Assembly (NCBI GenBank): GCA_002733665.1
Contig: NVWM01000016.1
Coordinates: 5,117-39,893 of the forward strand
Length of the DNA: 34,777 nucleotides
Direction: 5' to 3'
Source: Lutibacter sp.
GTDB lineage: Bacteria > Bacteroidota > Bacteroidia > Flavobacteriales > Flavobacteriaceae
Part shown: piece after piece, positions 17,777 to 25,533 of the stretch
Layout of the letters: every line of letters begins with the position of its first letter
Position numbering within the stretch: the stretch's first letter is position 1
Translations under genes and position numbers: made by a program
The notes under the pieces: generated by a model
Told to the model about the DNA's origin: nothing
What the model saw: only the letters and a program-made list of their open reading frames with translations
Database searches by the model: none

Positions 17777-19558
17777 TTATATCCTACTTTGGTATGTATA
17801 TAATTCGTAATATCTGCCTTTTTTAGCAATCAATTCATCGTGTTTTCCACGTTCTACTATATTGCCTTCTTCAATTACTAATATTTGGTCGGCTTGCTGA
17901 ATGGTACTCAATCTATGCGCAATAACAAATGTAGTGCGATCTTTCATCAATATTCCTAAACTTTTTTGAATATAAGATTCACTTTGTGTGTCAAGGTTTG
18001 AAGTAGCTTCGTCTAAAATAATTATTTTAGGGTTTGCCAACAAGGCTCTTGCAATAGAGATTCTTTGACGTTGTCCTCCTGATAACTTCACTCCTCTTTC
18101 ACCAATTACAGTTTCTAAACCTTCATCAAATCTGTCAGTAAATTCGTTTACATAAGCGCCTTTAACTGCTTCTAAGAGTTCTTCTTCAGTTGCATTAGGT
18201 CTTGGAAATAGTATATTTTCACGAATAGTTCCTTCATATAAGAAATCATCTTGCAAAACAACACCAAGATGCTTTCTAAAACTGCTTAAGTTTACCTTTT
18301 CTAGATCAATTCCATCTAGCGACACTTTCCCTTCACTTGGATTTAAAAAGGTTGCTGCAAGTCCAGCAATCGTAGATTTACCTGAACCTGAAGAACCAAC
18401 CAATGCAGTAACACTTCCAGAAGGTGCTTCAAACGAAATATTATGCAATACCTCTTTACTTTCTTCATAAGAAAAAGACACATTATCAAATACAATATCA
18501 CCTTTTATTTTATCCAATTGTATCGTTCTCGTTTCAGGATTATCTTCTTCGGTCATGACCATTAATTCCTGAGTTCTATCCAATCCAGCCATGGCTTCTG
18601 TTAACTGGCTTCCAATATTGCTCATCTGTACTATTGGAGCAACCAAAAAACCTAATAGCACTGTAAATTCAATAAATTCACCATTAGTCATTGTTTCTCC
18701 CATCATATAATAACCACCTAATCCCATGATTCCTGCAGTTGCAAGTCCTATAAGAAATTTTGATGAACTCGTAATTAAAGCCGTTGCTGTCAAACTCTTT
18801 TTTACATTTAAAAATAACTGTTCAACTCCTTTCTCAAATGTTTTATTTTCTTGCTCTTCAGCATTAAATCCTTTGATAACTCTAACGCCATTTAATGTTT
18901 CTGTCAATCTACCAGTAACCTCAGCATTAATTTTACCTCTTGCTTTAAAAATAGGTCGGATATAACCAAATGCTTTCATCATCACAATTCCAAAAATAAT
19001 TACAGGAAGAATCACTACTAATGTCATTGTTGCATTAATTCTAATTAGTAATACTAATGATATAATAGCAGTAATAGAACCTCCAATCAATTGTACCAAG
19101 CCTGTTCCTACAAGATTACGAACACCTTCAACATCTGTCATAACTCTTGAAACTAAGGCTCCAGATTTATTATTGTCGAAAAAATTGATAGGTAATTTTA
19201 GTAATTTTCTTTGGACTTTTGCGCGCAATAAAGAAATAAGATGTTGTGCTTCCACACTTAACAAGCGCGTTAATAAAAATGATACAATAGCCTGTAAAAA
19301 TAAGGCTGATACAACCAAAATTAACAGCGTATACAATCCCTTCATATCGCCATTTGGCACAATAGTATCTATCAATACTCTAATCTGTAATGGCAAGACG
19401 AATCCAGCCAAACTATTTATGATTATTAATACTAATCCTATTAAAACGATTTTTCTTCTTGGCCAAATAAACTCTTTAAATGCCCACTTAAATGAAACTT
19501 TTTCTCTATCCATAATGTTGTATTGGCGATAATCAAGCCAAAGTTTAATGTTTGACAA
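17777..19558 (-). CDS. ABC exporter, fused membrane and ATPase domains
   Basis: 593 aa half-transporter of the MsbA/lipid and drug exporter type. Residues 35-330 hold six membrane helices; the ATPase domain has Walker A GSSGSGKST (388-396), Q-loop Q436, signature LSGGQ (492-496), Walker B IIILDEATS (512-520) and the H-loop in VIAHRLST. It likely acts as a homodimer in the inner membrane. Substrate unknown. The start at 19558 lies 22 bases after the tsaB stop; an alternative is the ATG at 19513 (MDREKVSFKWAF), which removes a poorly conserved leader. It is probably co-transcribed with tsaB. Confidence 0.92.
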   Translation of the reverse strand: MSNIKLWLDYRQYNIMDREKVSFKWAFKEFIWPRRKIVLIGLVLIIINSLAGFVLPLQIRVLIDTIVPNGDMKGLYTLLILVVSALFLQAIVSFLLTRLLSVEAQHLISLLRAKVQRKLLKLPINFFDNNKSGALVSRVMTDVEGVRNLVGTGLVQLIGGSITAIISLVLLIRINATMTLVVILPVIIFGIVMMKAFGYIRPIFKARGKINAEVTGRLTETLNGVRVIKGFNAEEQENKTFEKGVEQLFLNVKKSLTATALITSSSKFLIGLATAGIMGLGGYYMMGETMTNGEFIEFTVLLGFLVAPIVQMSNIGSQLTEAMAGLDRTQELMVMTEEDNPETRTIQLDKIKGDIVFDNVSFSYEESKEVLHNISFEAPSGSVTALVGSSGSGKSTIAGLAATFLNPSEGKVSLDGIDLEKVNLSSFRKHLGVVLQDDFLYEGTIRENILFPRPNATEEELLEAVKGAYVNEFTDRFDEGLETVIGERGVKLSGGQRQRISIARALLANPKIIILDEATSNLDTQSESYIQKSLGILMKDRTTFVIAHRLSTIQQADQILVIEEGNIVERGKHDELIAKKGRYYELYTYQSRI

Positions 19559-19580
19559 TTAGGCAGTAAAACGAAAATTT

Positions 19581-20252
19581 TTATTTCTTCTTAGCGTTGG
19601 TTACAAAGTCTTTGAGATAAAAAGGCTCAAAATAAGCAACATCTTCAAAGTCTTTTTGCTGAAATTTATCAAAAGATAATTGTGCCATTTCATTTGCTGA
19701 TGGCAATTTATCATCAATAAAAAAAGCGTTTTTATGTGTGATGATTTCTTTGGTTTTTGAAACTCCATCACCGATGAAATATACATCGTTATTTTCAAGA
19801 TAAGTAGCAAAAGAATTTTCGTCTAATACTTGCGCTTGTATTTCTCTAACAAGTGAATTATCCGTATTAAAAACAGCGCTGTACACTTCCATTCTACGTG
19901 CATCAAGCATCGGAATTACAAGTCCTTTTTCTTTAGTTACTTGAAGTGCTAAGGCTTGTAAAGTGCTCGTAGAAATCAACGGAATATCCAAAGCATAACA
20001 CAATCCTTTAACTGTAGATACGCCAATTCTAAGCCCTGTAAAAGATCCAGGACCTTTGCTCACAGCAACGGCATCAACATTTTTTAGAGTCATATTTACC
20101 TCTTTTAAAACGTCTTGAACAAATACATGTAAATTCTCTGCATGTGAATAGCCGCCATCATTCACTTCTTTTAAAGCGATGATTTTTCCATTTTCAGCAA
20201 GTGAAACGGAACAGTTCTTAGTAGCTGTTTCTATGTTAAGTATTAATGACAT
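19581..20252 (-). CDS. tsaB: TsaB, tRNA t6A biosynthesis protein
   Basis: 223 aa, member of the ASKHA fold. TsaB binds TsaD and TsaE to make threonylcarbamoyl-adenosine at position 37 of ANN-decoding tRNAs. Visible marks are the N-terminal ILNIETATKNCSVSL, SHAENLHVF, and the family signature VSKGPGSFTGLRIGVSTVKGL, followed by PLISTSTLQALA and PMLDARRMEVYSAVF. It is expected to be essential. A perfect -7 box lies immediately upstream and the ABC exporter follows 22 bases after its stop. Confidence 0.95.
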   Translation of the reverse strand: MSLILNIETATKNCSVSLAENGKIIALKEVNDGGYSHAENLHVFVQDVLKEVNMTLKNVDAVAVSKGPGSFTGLRIGVSTVKGLCYALDIPLISTSTLQALALQVTKEKGLVIPMLDARRMEVYSAVFNTDNSLVREIQAQVLDENSFATYLENNDVYFIGDGVSKTKEIITHKNAFFIDDKLPSANEMAQLSFDKFQQKDFEDVAYFEPFYLKDFVTNAKKK

Positions 20253-20259
20253 TGAATCG

Positions 20260-20267
20260 CAAAGATA
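20260..20267 (-). promoter_or_regulatory. -7 promoter element for tsaB
   Basis: TATCTTTG on the minus strand is a perfect TAnnTTTG box, 7 bases before the tsaB start codon, giving an almost leaderless message. A TTTG lies 16 bases further upstream, closer than usual. Confidence 0.4.
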
Positions 20268-20274
20268 TTGATTT

Positions 20275-20316
20275 GTATAAAAACAAACATCCCAATATGT
20301 TGAAATATTGAGATGT
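20275..20316 (-). terminator. Terminator of the TolC-family gene
   Basis: A 12-bp stem (arms 20305-20316 and 20287-20298, one U-G pair) with a 6-base loop, followed on the minus strand by TTGTTTTTAT. It lies 27 bases after the TolC-family stop and just before the tsaB -7 box, so it separates the two transcripts. Confidence 0.75.
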
Positions 20317-20342
20317 CTGAAAATTAACTATTAACTAAATAA

Positions 20343-21668
20343 TTATTTAACATTCCCTATAGGTTTCCCTAAATAGAAGTCTAATACTTTTGTTTTAAAT
20401 ACAAAGTCATATTTTGCATTGATTAATGAAGCCTCAGCGTTAATCAATCTAATTCTTCCTTGTTCTAAATCAAATGAATTCATTGAACCTATATTATAAC
20501 GTTCTTCAGAATTGTTAAATGATAATTGTTGTGCTTCTAAAGATGTTTTCGCAGCTTCATAAGTACGATAAGCAGCCTTTGCTTGTGTAAAGGCAGTTTG
20601 TATATTAGATTCCAAATTCAATTTAGACTGTTCTAAATCAAACTTTGAAGTTTCTTCTAAAAGCTTCGATTTGGCTACTGCTGTTTTATTCTGAAATCTT
20701 GAAAAGATTGGAATACTCGCTCTTATAGAAAAATTGTGTCCTTTATTATCATTTAATTGATTAAAAAATGAAGTATTACTACTTAAATTTGAGAAAAATA
20801 CATTTGTTCCAAAACCATAACTACCAGAAACAGTTGGCATAAATCCACTTTTTGAAATTTCAGTACTCAATTCAGCGTTCTCAATATTTTTTTCTGCAAT
20901 TTTAATCTCATTTCTATTTTTATATGCATAATCCAAAATAGGAGTTACATCATCGTATAACAATGCTTCTGTTGGTAGATTAACATCAATTATTTCAACA
21001 TCAAATCCTGTGTAAGGAACTTGTAATAGTTGAGATAAAGATAATCTAGCTAAATCTAAATTATTTTCTGCAATAGTTATTTTTTGCATATCATTACTCA
21101 ATGTAGCTTCAACATCATTTATATTCGCTTTTGGTTGAACTCCTGCCTCTACTAACTCTTTTACTTGATTTAATTGCTTGGTTGTAAAATCATATTGCTT
21201 TTGTGCTCTTGCTAAATTTTCTTTGTTAAAAAGAACATTTAAATAAGAGTTTACAACATTCAAGGAAATATCATCTTTAATCCTTTCCAGTTCTAAATTA
21301 CCTCTCTCTAAATTAAGTAACGATTGCTTGTGAAGGTTTTTATTTCTAAATCCGTTAAAAATTGATTGTGACACACCAACACTAACACTTGTAGTATTAC
21401 TTTCCCTATTCGTAAATGATCCTGGAAATAATTCAACATTACCAAGGCTTAATCCTTGAGAGACACTCCCAATAACTGAAGGTAAAAATGCTCCTTTAGC
21501 AGCTTTGTTATCTTCGTCAAGTATCAATAATGAATTTTGACCTCTTTTAATTGAAATATTATTTTCAATTGCATGATTTACACATTCTTGAAGTGTCCAT
21601 TTTTTAGTTTGAGCCGTTACAGAAATACTAATAACAAGTGCCAAAACCATAAGAATTTTTGTTCTCAT
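20343..21668 (-). CDS. TolC-family outer-membrane efflux protein
   Basis: 441 aa with a signal peptide (MRTKILMVLALVISISVTAQ). Two related halves each contain long coiled helices and short barrel strands, as in TolC: the opening KKWTLQECVNHAIENNISIK, then SVSVGVSQSIFNGFRNKN, and in the second half FSIRASIPIFSRFQNKT and ERYNIGSMNSFDLEQGRIRL. It would form a trimeric channel across the outer membrane for export with an inner-membrane pump. No adaptor or RND gene is adjacent, so its partner is unknown. Both its own terminator and an 87-base upstream spacer suggest a separate transcript. Confidence 0.9.
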   Translation of the reverse strand: MRTKILMVLALVISISVTAQTKKWTLQECVNHAIENNISIKRGQNSLLILDEDNKAAKGAFLPSVIGSVSQGLSLGNVELFPGSFTNRESNTTSVSVGVSQSIFNGFRNKNLHKQSLLNLERGNLELERIKDDISLNVVNSYLNVLFNKENLARAQKQYDFTTKQLNQVKELVEAGVQPKANINDVEATLSNDMQKITIAENNLDLARLSLSQLLQVPYTGFDVEIIDVNLPTEALLYDDVTPILDYAYKNRNEIKIAEKNIENAELSTEISKSGFMPTVSGSYGFGTNVFFSNLSSNTSFFNQLNDNKGHNFSIRASIPIFSRFQNKTAVAKSKLLEETSKFDLEQSKLNLESNIQTAFTQAKAAYRTYEAAKTSLEAQQLSFNNSEERYNIGSMNSFDLEQGRIRLINAEASLINAKYDFVFKTKVLDFYLGKPIGNVK

Positions 21669-21755
21669 AAATATTTTTTAAAATTTTTTAGTCGATTGTA
21701 TTGATAAGACGAGTAAAATTACAATTTGTTACAAAATGGAAGTCTTATAAAAATG

Positions 21756-21971
21756 TTAATTCTTCTTTTTAGTCTTATAACGGTAGATAAAGTAGAAAAG
21801 TCCGCCTATTAAAAGGTATGGAAAAGCCATTAAATAAACGATCCCATTATTCAATCCTTGAGCCAATTCAGCATCACCACTTTCAACAACAGCTTTACAC
21901 ATTGCGCATTGTGCGTAGGTGTTTGGGAAAAATGCAAAGGTTAAAAGGAAAAAGGCTATTATTTTTTTCAT
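21756..21971 (-). CDS. Small CxxC membrane protein of the oxidase cluster
   Basis: 71 aa from the ATG at 21971. A signal peptide (MKKIIAFFLLTFAFFPNTYA) is followed at once by QCAMCKAVVESGDAELAQGL, a CxxC pair near the mature N-terminus, then one membrane helix (about 46-64) and a basic KTKKKN end. The CxxC would face the periplasm. It follows the SCO1 and DUF420 genes on the same strand, so a part in metal or heme handling for the oxidase is plausible, but this is inference from position. Family name unknown to me. Confidence 0.75.
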   Translation of the reverse strand: MKKIIAFFLLTFAFFPNTYAQCAMCKAVVESGDAELAQGLNNGIVYLMAFPYLLIGGLFYFIYRYKTKKKN

Positions 21972-21983
21972 GATATTTTTATT

Positions 21984-22066
21984 GTTATTGCGAAGCAAAT
22001 TTAATTTGCTGTGGCAATCTTTTTTTTTATGAGATTCCTTCGTCGAAAACTTCTCGTAATGACGAT
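21984..22066. repeat. Degenerate dispersed repeat
   Basis: The spacer between the DUF420 and CxxC genes contains inverted ends TTATTGCGAAGCA and CTCGTAATGACG, with GGCAATCT and GAGATTCC inside and a small palindrome GCAAATTTAATTTGC. On the minus strand it reads GTCATTACGAG, then GGAATCTC and AGATTGCC, similar from memory to the widespread GTCATTGCGAG-type intergenic repeats. Confidence 0.55.
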
Positions 22067-22071
22067 AAAGT

Positions 22072-22584
22072 TTAATAATAAGGTGCTATCATTATATAAA
22101 CTACAACTCCAGTAATTGCAACATACAGCCATAGCGGAAATGTAATTTTTGCGATTTTTTTATGCGCAGTAAATTTTCCTAATTTTGCTCTCATATAAGT
22201 GATCAAAACAAATGGTATCACTGCTATTGACAATATAATATGACTTATCAAAATAAAGAAATAGATACCTTTTGATGTCCCTTCATATGACGTTGAATCT
22301 GATGTCATGTGATACGCAACATATAGTATCAGAAACAATATTGACAATAACATTGCTGTTTTAATCAGTTTTTCGTGCAATACTCTATTTCCTTTTTTAA
22401 TAGCTATCACTGCAAAAATTAAAACTATTGCTGTGATTGCATTGGTAGCAGCGTAAATTGGCGGTAAAAAAACGGGTAATTCTACATCTATTTTTACACC
22501 AAACAATCCTGCAATTGCCAAAGGCAATACAATTGATAAAATAATTATAATTCTATTGTATTTTTTTTCTTCTGCTGTTTTCAT
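22072..22584 (-). CDS. DUF420 membrane protein, CtaM-like oxidase assembly factor
   Basis: 170 aa from the ATG at 22584 (an upstream in-frame TTG is less likely). Five hydrophobic segments; PLAIAGLFGVKIDVELPVFL, then PPIYAATNAITAIVLIFAV, and conserved His residues in HEKLIKTAMLLS, AYHM, ISHIILSIAVIPFVLITY and KIAKITFPLWLYVAITGVVVY fit DUF420. The Staphylococcus DUF420 protein CtaM is needed for heme-copper oxidase activity, so a similar assembly role is likely here next to SCO1 and the oxidase subunits. Confidence 0.85.
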   Translation of the reverse strand: MKTAEEKKYNRIIIILSIVLPLAIAGLFGVKIDVELPVFLPPIYAATNAITAIVLIFAVIAIKKGNRVLHEKLIKTAMLLSILFLILYVAYHMTSDSTSYEGTSKGIYFFILISHIILSIAVIPFVLITYMRAKLGKFTAHKKIAKITFPLWLYVAITGVVVYIMIAPYY

Positions 22585-22606
22585 TATCAACTTAAATATA
22601 TTATCA

Positions 22607-22670
22607 AGGTCTCGACTGTGCTCGACCAGACAAAACTATTTTATTGTCCCCTCGAGCGCAGTCGAGAGGT
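22607..22670. repeat. Palindromic dispersed repeat, copy 2
   Basis: Reverse complement of the element at 13768-13830, with a few substitutions and a changed central AT-rich spacer. It lies between the SCO1 stop and the DUF420 start. Blocks AGGTCTCGACTGTGCTCGAC and CCCTCGAGCGCAGTCGAGAG can each form a hairpin. Confidence 0.8.
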
Positions 22671-22674
22671 TATA

Positions 22675-23316
22675 TTACTCTTTTAAAAGTAGTTCAATAT
22701 CTTGCATCAATTCATTAATTTGATCTCCAAATTCATTTTCTTTCAATGCTCTATAATACATTATTGGGTTACCATATTTGTCATATCTCGAACGGATATT
22801 TCCTTCTTTGTCCACCAACGCAAAGAGTCCTGAATGTTCAAATCCTCCTACTTCTTTTCCTCCAATTCCTGCATAAAGCATAAAACCTTTATTTGCCAAT
22901 GCAAACACTTCTTCTTCAGATTTACCAGAGAGCAAGTGCCAATTTGGACTTGATATTTTGTATTCTTCAGCATATTCTTTTAAAATCGCCGTAGTATCAT
23001 ATGTTGGGTTTATAGAAATAGATGCTATTCCGAAATTTGGATTTCCAAAAAATTCGTTTTGGATTTTTACCATCTTTTCATTCATCATCGGACAAATAGT
23101 TGGGCATGTGGTAAAGAAAAATTCAACTACATACACTTTACCTTTATAAGCTTCGTTGGTAATTATTTTTCCTTTTTGATTTGTAAATTCAAATGCTGGA
23201 ACTTTACCAAATGTTTCTAAATTTGGTTTTGAAAAACGTGCTACCACTTTCGGGACAGTATAAATTCCGAAGAGTAAAATAATAAATGATATTCCTATAT
23301 ATGATTTGTCCTTCAT
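22675..23316 (-). CDS. SCO1/SenC family copper chaperone
   Basis: 213 aa with one N-terminal membrane anchor (about 7-24). The thioredoxin fold carries the copper-binding FFTTCPTICPMMNEKM (CxxxC) and a later His in GGFEHSGLFALVDKEGNIR, the classic SCO1 ligand set. It delivers copper to the CuA site of subunit II, or keeps those cysteines reduced. It sits between a thioredoxin-fold membrane protein and the DUF420 gene. The spacer upstream of its start carries one copy of the 84-89-bp oxidase-cluster repeat, with the repeat reaching the start codon. Confidence 0.92.
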   Translation of the reverse strand: MKDKSYIGISFIILLFGIYTVPKVVARFSKPNLETFGKVPAFEFTNQKGKIITNEAYKGKVYVVEFFFTTCPTICPMMNEKMVKIQNEFFGNPNFGIASISINPTYDTTAILKEYAEEYKISSPNWHLLSGKSEEEVFALANKGFMLYAGIGGKEVGGFEHSGLFALVDKEGNIRSRYDKYGNPIMYYRALKENEFGDQINELMQDIELLLKE

Positions 23317-23400
23317 GTGCTTCTATTTATTGTTCTTCAACTGTCACATGCTGTTCGCCATTAATCATTCGCTTAAATGATGAAAATTTTAACATGCTCG
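23312..23400 (-). repeat. Oxidase-cluster spacer repeat, copy A
   Basis: 89 bp filling the gap before the SCO1 gene and including its ATG. Shared blocks with copy B are TCATGTG, CTATTTATT, TGTCACATG, TGTTCGC, AATCATT and TTTTAACATGCTCG, in the same order and orientation. A small stem ATCATT/AATGAT lies near its middle. Confidence 0.75.
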
Positions 23401-23410
23401 TTTCATCAAT

Positions 23411-24073
23411 CTATCTTTCTTTTAATCGTTCTACTTTTCCTTTATTACGTTCTCTCTCTTCTTTTTTTCTTTTTTCTTTCAGGTGATAATAGATTACTTC
23501 TATATCTTTTCGCATTTTGTTACGTAAAACGGCAACAGAAGTCATATCATAACCGTATAGCTTTCCATCTTTCGTATCCTCATCATCTGTTCTTCCTCTT
23601 AGGTTCAATTCTTTATCAACAATAAAAGTATAGTTAGACGCATATTGATCATTCAGTATATAAGGTGTGTCAAAACTATTAAAAATTGTTACCAACTCTT
23701 CTTTTGATACAAATACAAAATTCCACTGACTTGCGTCAGTATAGGTTCCTAATCGCTTTTTCAAGGCTTCTATCTCCAGTTCCATTCCGTTAGGTAATAT
23801 GACAACAGTTTGGAAATATAAGGCTTGATGGAATCTCTTATAGATTACTTCGTTTAGGTTTGAAATAGCCGTCTTTGATGCTGATAAGTCATCACCTAAA
23901 AAACAGACAATTGAATAGTGATTTTCAAAACTTTCTTCTGCTTCGATATTTTCAACTTGTGTTGTTAAAACAGGTAAAGTAGTTGAATTCCATGTACCCA
24001 TAGTAAGGAATATATAGAAAAGCAACGGCCCTATAAAAAGGCTGAAAAGCACTAAAAATTTCTTCTTTTGCAT
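23411..24073 (-). CDS. Membrane-anchored thioredoxin-fold protein of the oxidase cluster
   Basis: 220 aa from the ATG at 24073. Residues 4-24 are one membrane anchor (KKKFLVLFSLFIGPLLFYIF). The rest has a thioredoxin/SCO-like course: HYSIVCFLGDDLSASK where an active-site loop would be, then ALYFQTVVILPNG, WNFVFVSKEELVTIF and NYTFIVDKELNLRGR. The CxxxC of SCO1 is missing: only one Cys is visible in that region. The C-terminus is a very basic, charged helix rich in Lys, Arg and Glu. It directly precedes SCO1 and is separated from subunit IV by a terminator. Role unknown; perhaps a non-catalytic assembly partner. Confidence 0.7.
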   Translation of the reverse strand: MQKKKFLVLFSLFIGPLLFYIFLTMGTWNSTTLPVLTTQVENIEAEESFENHYSIVCFLGDDLSASKTAISNLNEVIYKRFHQALYFQTVVILPNGMELEIEALKKRLGTYTDASQWNFVFVSKEELVTIFNSFDTPYILNDQYASNYTFIVDKELNLRGRTDDEDTKDGKLYGYDMTSVAVLRNKMRKDIEVIYYHLKEKRKKEERERNKGKVERLKER

Positions 24074-24082
24074 GTGTATCAA

Positions 24083-24110
24083 TCAAAAAAAAGGTGGAAA
24101 AATCCACCTT
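24083..24110 (-). terminator. Terminator between subunit IV and the thioredoxin-fold gene
   Basis: Perfect 8-bp stem AAGGTGGA/TCCACCTT with a 4-base loop, followed on the minus strand by eight T. It lies 20 bases after the subunit IV stop and 9 bases before the next start, so it probably lowers expression of the downstream assembly genes relative to the structural ones. Confidence 0.8.
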
Positions 24111-24130
24111 AAATTTTATTTTATGTTATA

Positions 24131-24481
24131 TTAATAATCCCATTTCACATAAGGTGCTAGCACTTCGTGTAAATAACTTCCTTCTATTAATAAAAGTATC
24201 ATCAAATAAGAAATAAGGAATATTGAAGTCCAAACTACAGATCTTCTCAACCATTTTTTTTCTTCTTTCATGTGCATAAAGTACCATGTAATTCCGTATG
24301 CTTTTACCAAAGTTAAGATAAGGAAAATCCAATTTAAAGGGCTTGTTCCTAAAAAACTTGTTAAGTGTAATGATGCTGGTTTTACAATTCCAAAAGCAAC
24401 TTCAACTATAGTTACCAAAGAAAGAAATGCAAATACTTTTAATATTAATGCTGTATGTGATGCGTTTGTATCGTGTGCCAT
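24131..24481 (-). CDS. Cytochrome c oxidase subunit IV (CtaF/CyoD-like)
   Basis: 116 aa with three membrane helices (about 12-32, 45-65, 82-102). LNWIFLILTLVKAYGITWYF followed by MHMKEEKKWLRRSV is typical of the prokaryotic cytochrome C oxidase subunit IV family, a small helper for CuB assembly and complex stability. It lies 19 bases after subunit III and is followed by a terminator, so it closes the structural part of the cluster. Confidence 0.88.
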   Translation of the reverse strand: MAHDTNASHTALILKVFAFLSLVTIVEVAFGIVKPASLHLTSFLGTSPLNWIFLILTLVKAYGITWYFMHMKEEKKWLRRSVVWTSIFLISYLMILLLIEGSYLHEVLAPYVKWDY

Positions 24482-24500
24482 CTTATTTTTTTTATTTTGA

Positions 24501-25481
24501 TTATACTAAGTAGAAGAATGTGAATACAAATACCCAGACTAAATCGACAAAATGCCAATACAGCCCAACTTTTTCTACCATTTCATAACTTTTTCTCTTT
24601 TCGTATGTTCCAATAATTACGTTAAAGAAAATGATCATATTGAATATAATTCCAGAGAATACGTGAAAACCGTGAAAACCAGTAATAAAGAAAAAGAAAT
24701 CAGCAAATAGCGTACTTCCATATTCATTTACCTTTAGGTTAGCGCCTTTTACAACTTGTTTCCCTTCAGCTAAATAATTTAAAGATGCTTCTCTTGATAG
24801 TATTTCTTTACTTTTAGTTGCAGCAATAATCTTTTCTGTTCTTATACTTAATTCTGAATGTTTTTTGTATGCTTCCGTAACTTCAGCAACAGTAAATTCT
24901 GGTAATGCTGATTCTGAAGTAAACCATAATCCTTTACTTCTAACATCTTGTTCTCTTTCACCTCCATGTGATGTTACAAAACTCTCTAAAGTTACTTGAT
25001 GTCCAGTTTCGTCAACAAATTGAATAATTTTACCATCATTCATTTGAATTGCTCCGTAAGAACCTTGAATGAATGTCTTCCATTCCCAAGCTTGAGAACC
25101 AACAAAGACTGCACCTCCAAGAATTGTCCAGAACATATACCATGCTACTTTGTTTTTCTTCATTTGATGTCCTGCATCTACTGCCAACACCATTGTTACT
25201 GATGATGCAATAAGGACAAAAGTCATAAATGCTACATAGAGCATCGGAAAGTTTCCATGAACAAATGGAATATGAGTAAACACTTCATCAGCAATTGGCC
25301 AAGTTTCAATAAATTTAAAACGCATTAAACCATATGCAATAATAAATCCTGAAAAAGTCAATGCATCAGATACGATGAAAAACCACATCATCATCTTTCC
25401 ATAACTCGACTTTAATGGTTTACCTTCTGATTTATCATCATCCCAAGAGTGATGTTCTTTAGTAGCAATAGTTGCTTCCAT
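24501..25481 (-). CDS. Heme-copper oxidase subunit III with a hydrophilic insert
   Basis: 326 aa. The membrane part has the subunit III pattern: MMWFFIVSDALTFSGFIIAY (31-50), LYVAFMTFVLIASSVTMVLA (81-100), WYMFWTILGGAVFVGSQAWEW (114-134), then FFFFITGFHGFHVFSG (262-277) and a final WHFVDLVWVFVFTFFYLV. Conserved Glu in QAWEW and His in GFHGFHV are present. Between about residues 143 and 256 lies a charged, soluble insert of some 110 residues that splits the membrane bundle. It pairs with a second, shorter subunit III encoded 52 bases upstream. Confidence 0.9.
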   Translation of the reverse strand: MEATIATKEHHSWDDDKSEGKPLKSSYGKMMMWFFIVSDALTFSGFIIAYGLMRFKFIETWPIADEVFTHIPFVHGNFPMLYVAFMTFVLIASSVTMVLAVDAGHQMKKNKVAWYMFWTILGGAVFVGSQAWEWKTFIQGSYGAIQMNDGKIIQFVDETGHQVTLESFVTSHGGEREQDVRSKGLWFTSESALPEFTVAEVTEAYKKHSELSIRTEKIIAATKSKEILSREASLNYLAEGKQVVKGANLKVNEYGSTLFADFFFFITGFHGFHVFSGIIFNMIIFFNVIIGTYEKRKSYEMVEKVGLYWHFVDLVWVFVFTFFYLV

Positions 25482-25533
25482 AAAAAAAATATTAAGTTTT
25501 AGTTTTTTAACTCGTCAAATTTACAAAATATTA

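Noticed and set aside
21661..21755. Promoter for the TolC-family gene
   Set aside because: Only TAATTTTA-like boxes without a TTG at a fitting distance; not distinct from AT-rich background.
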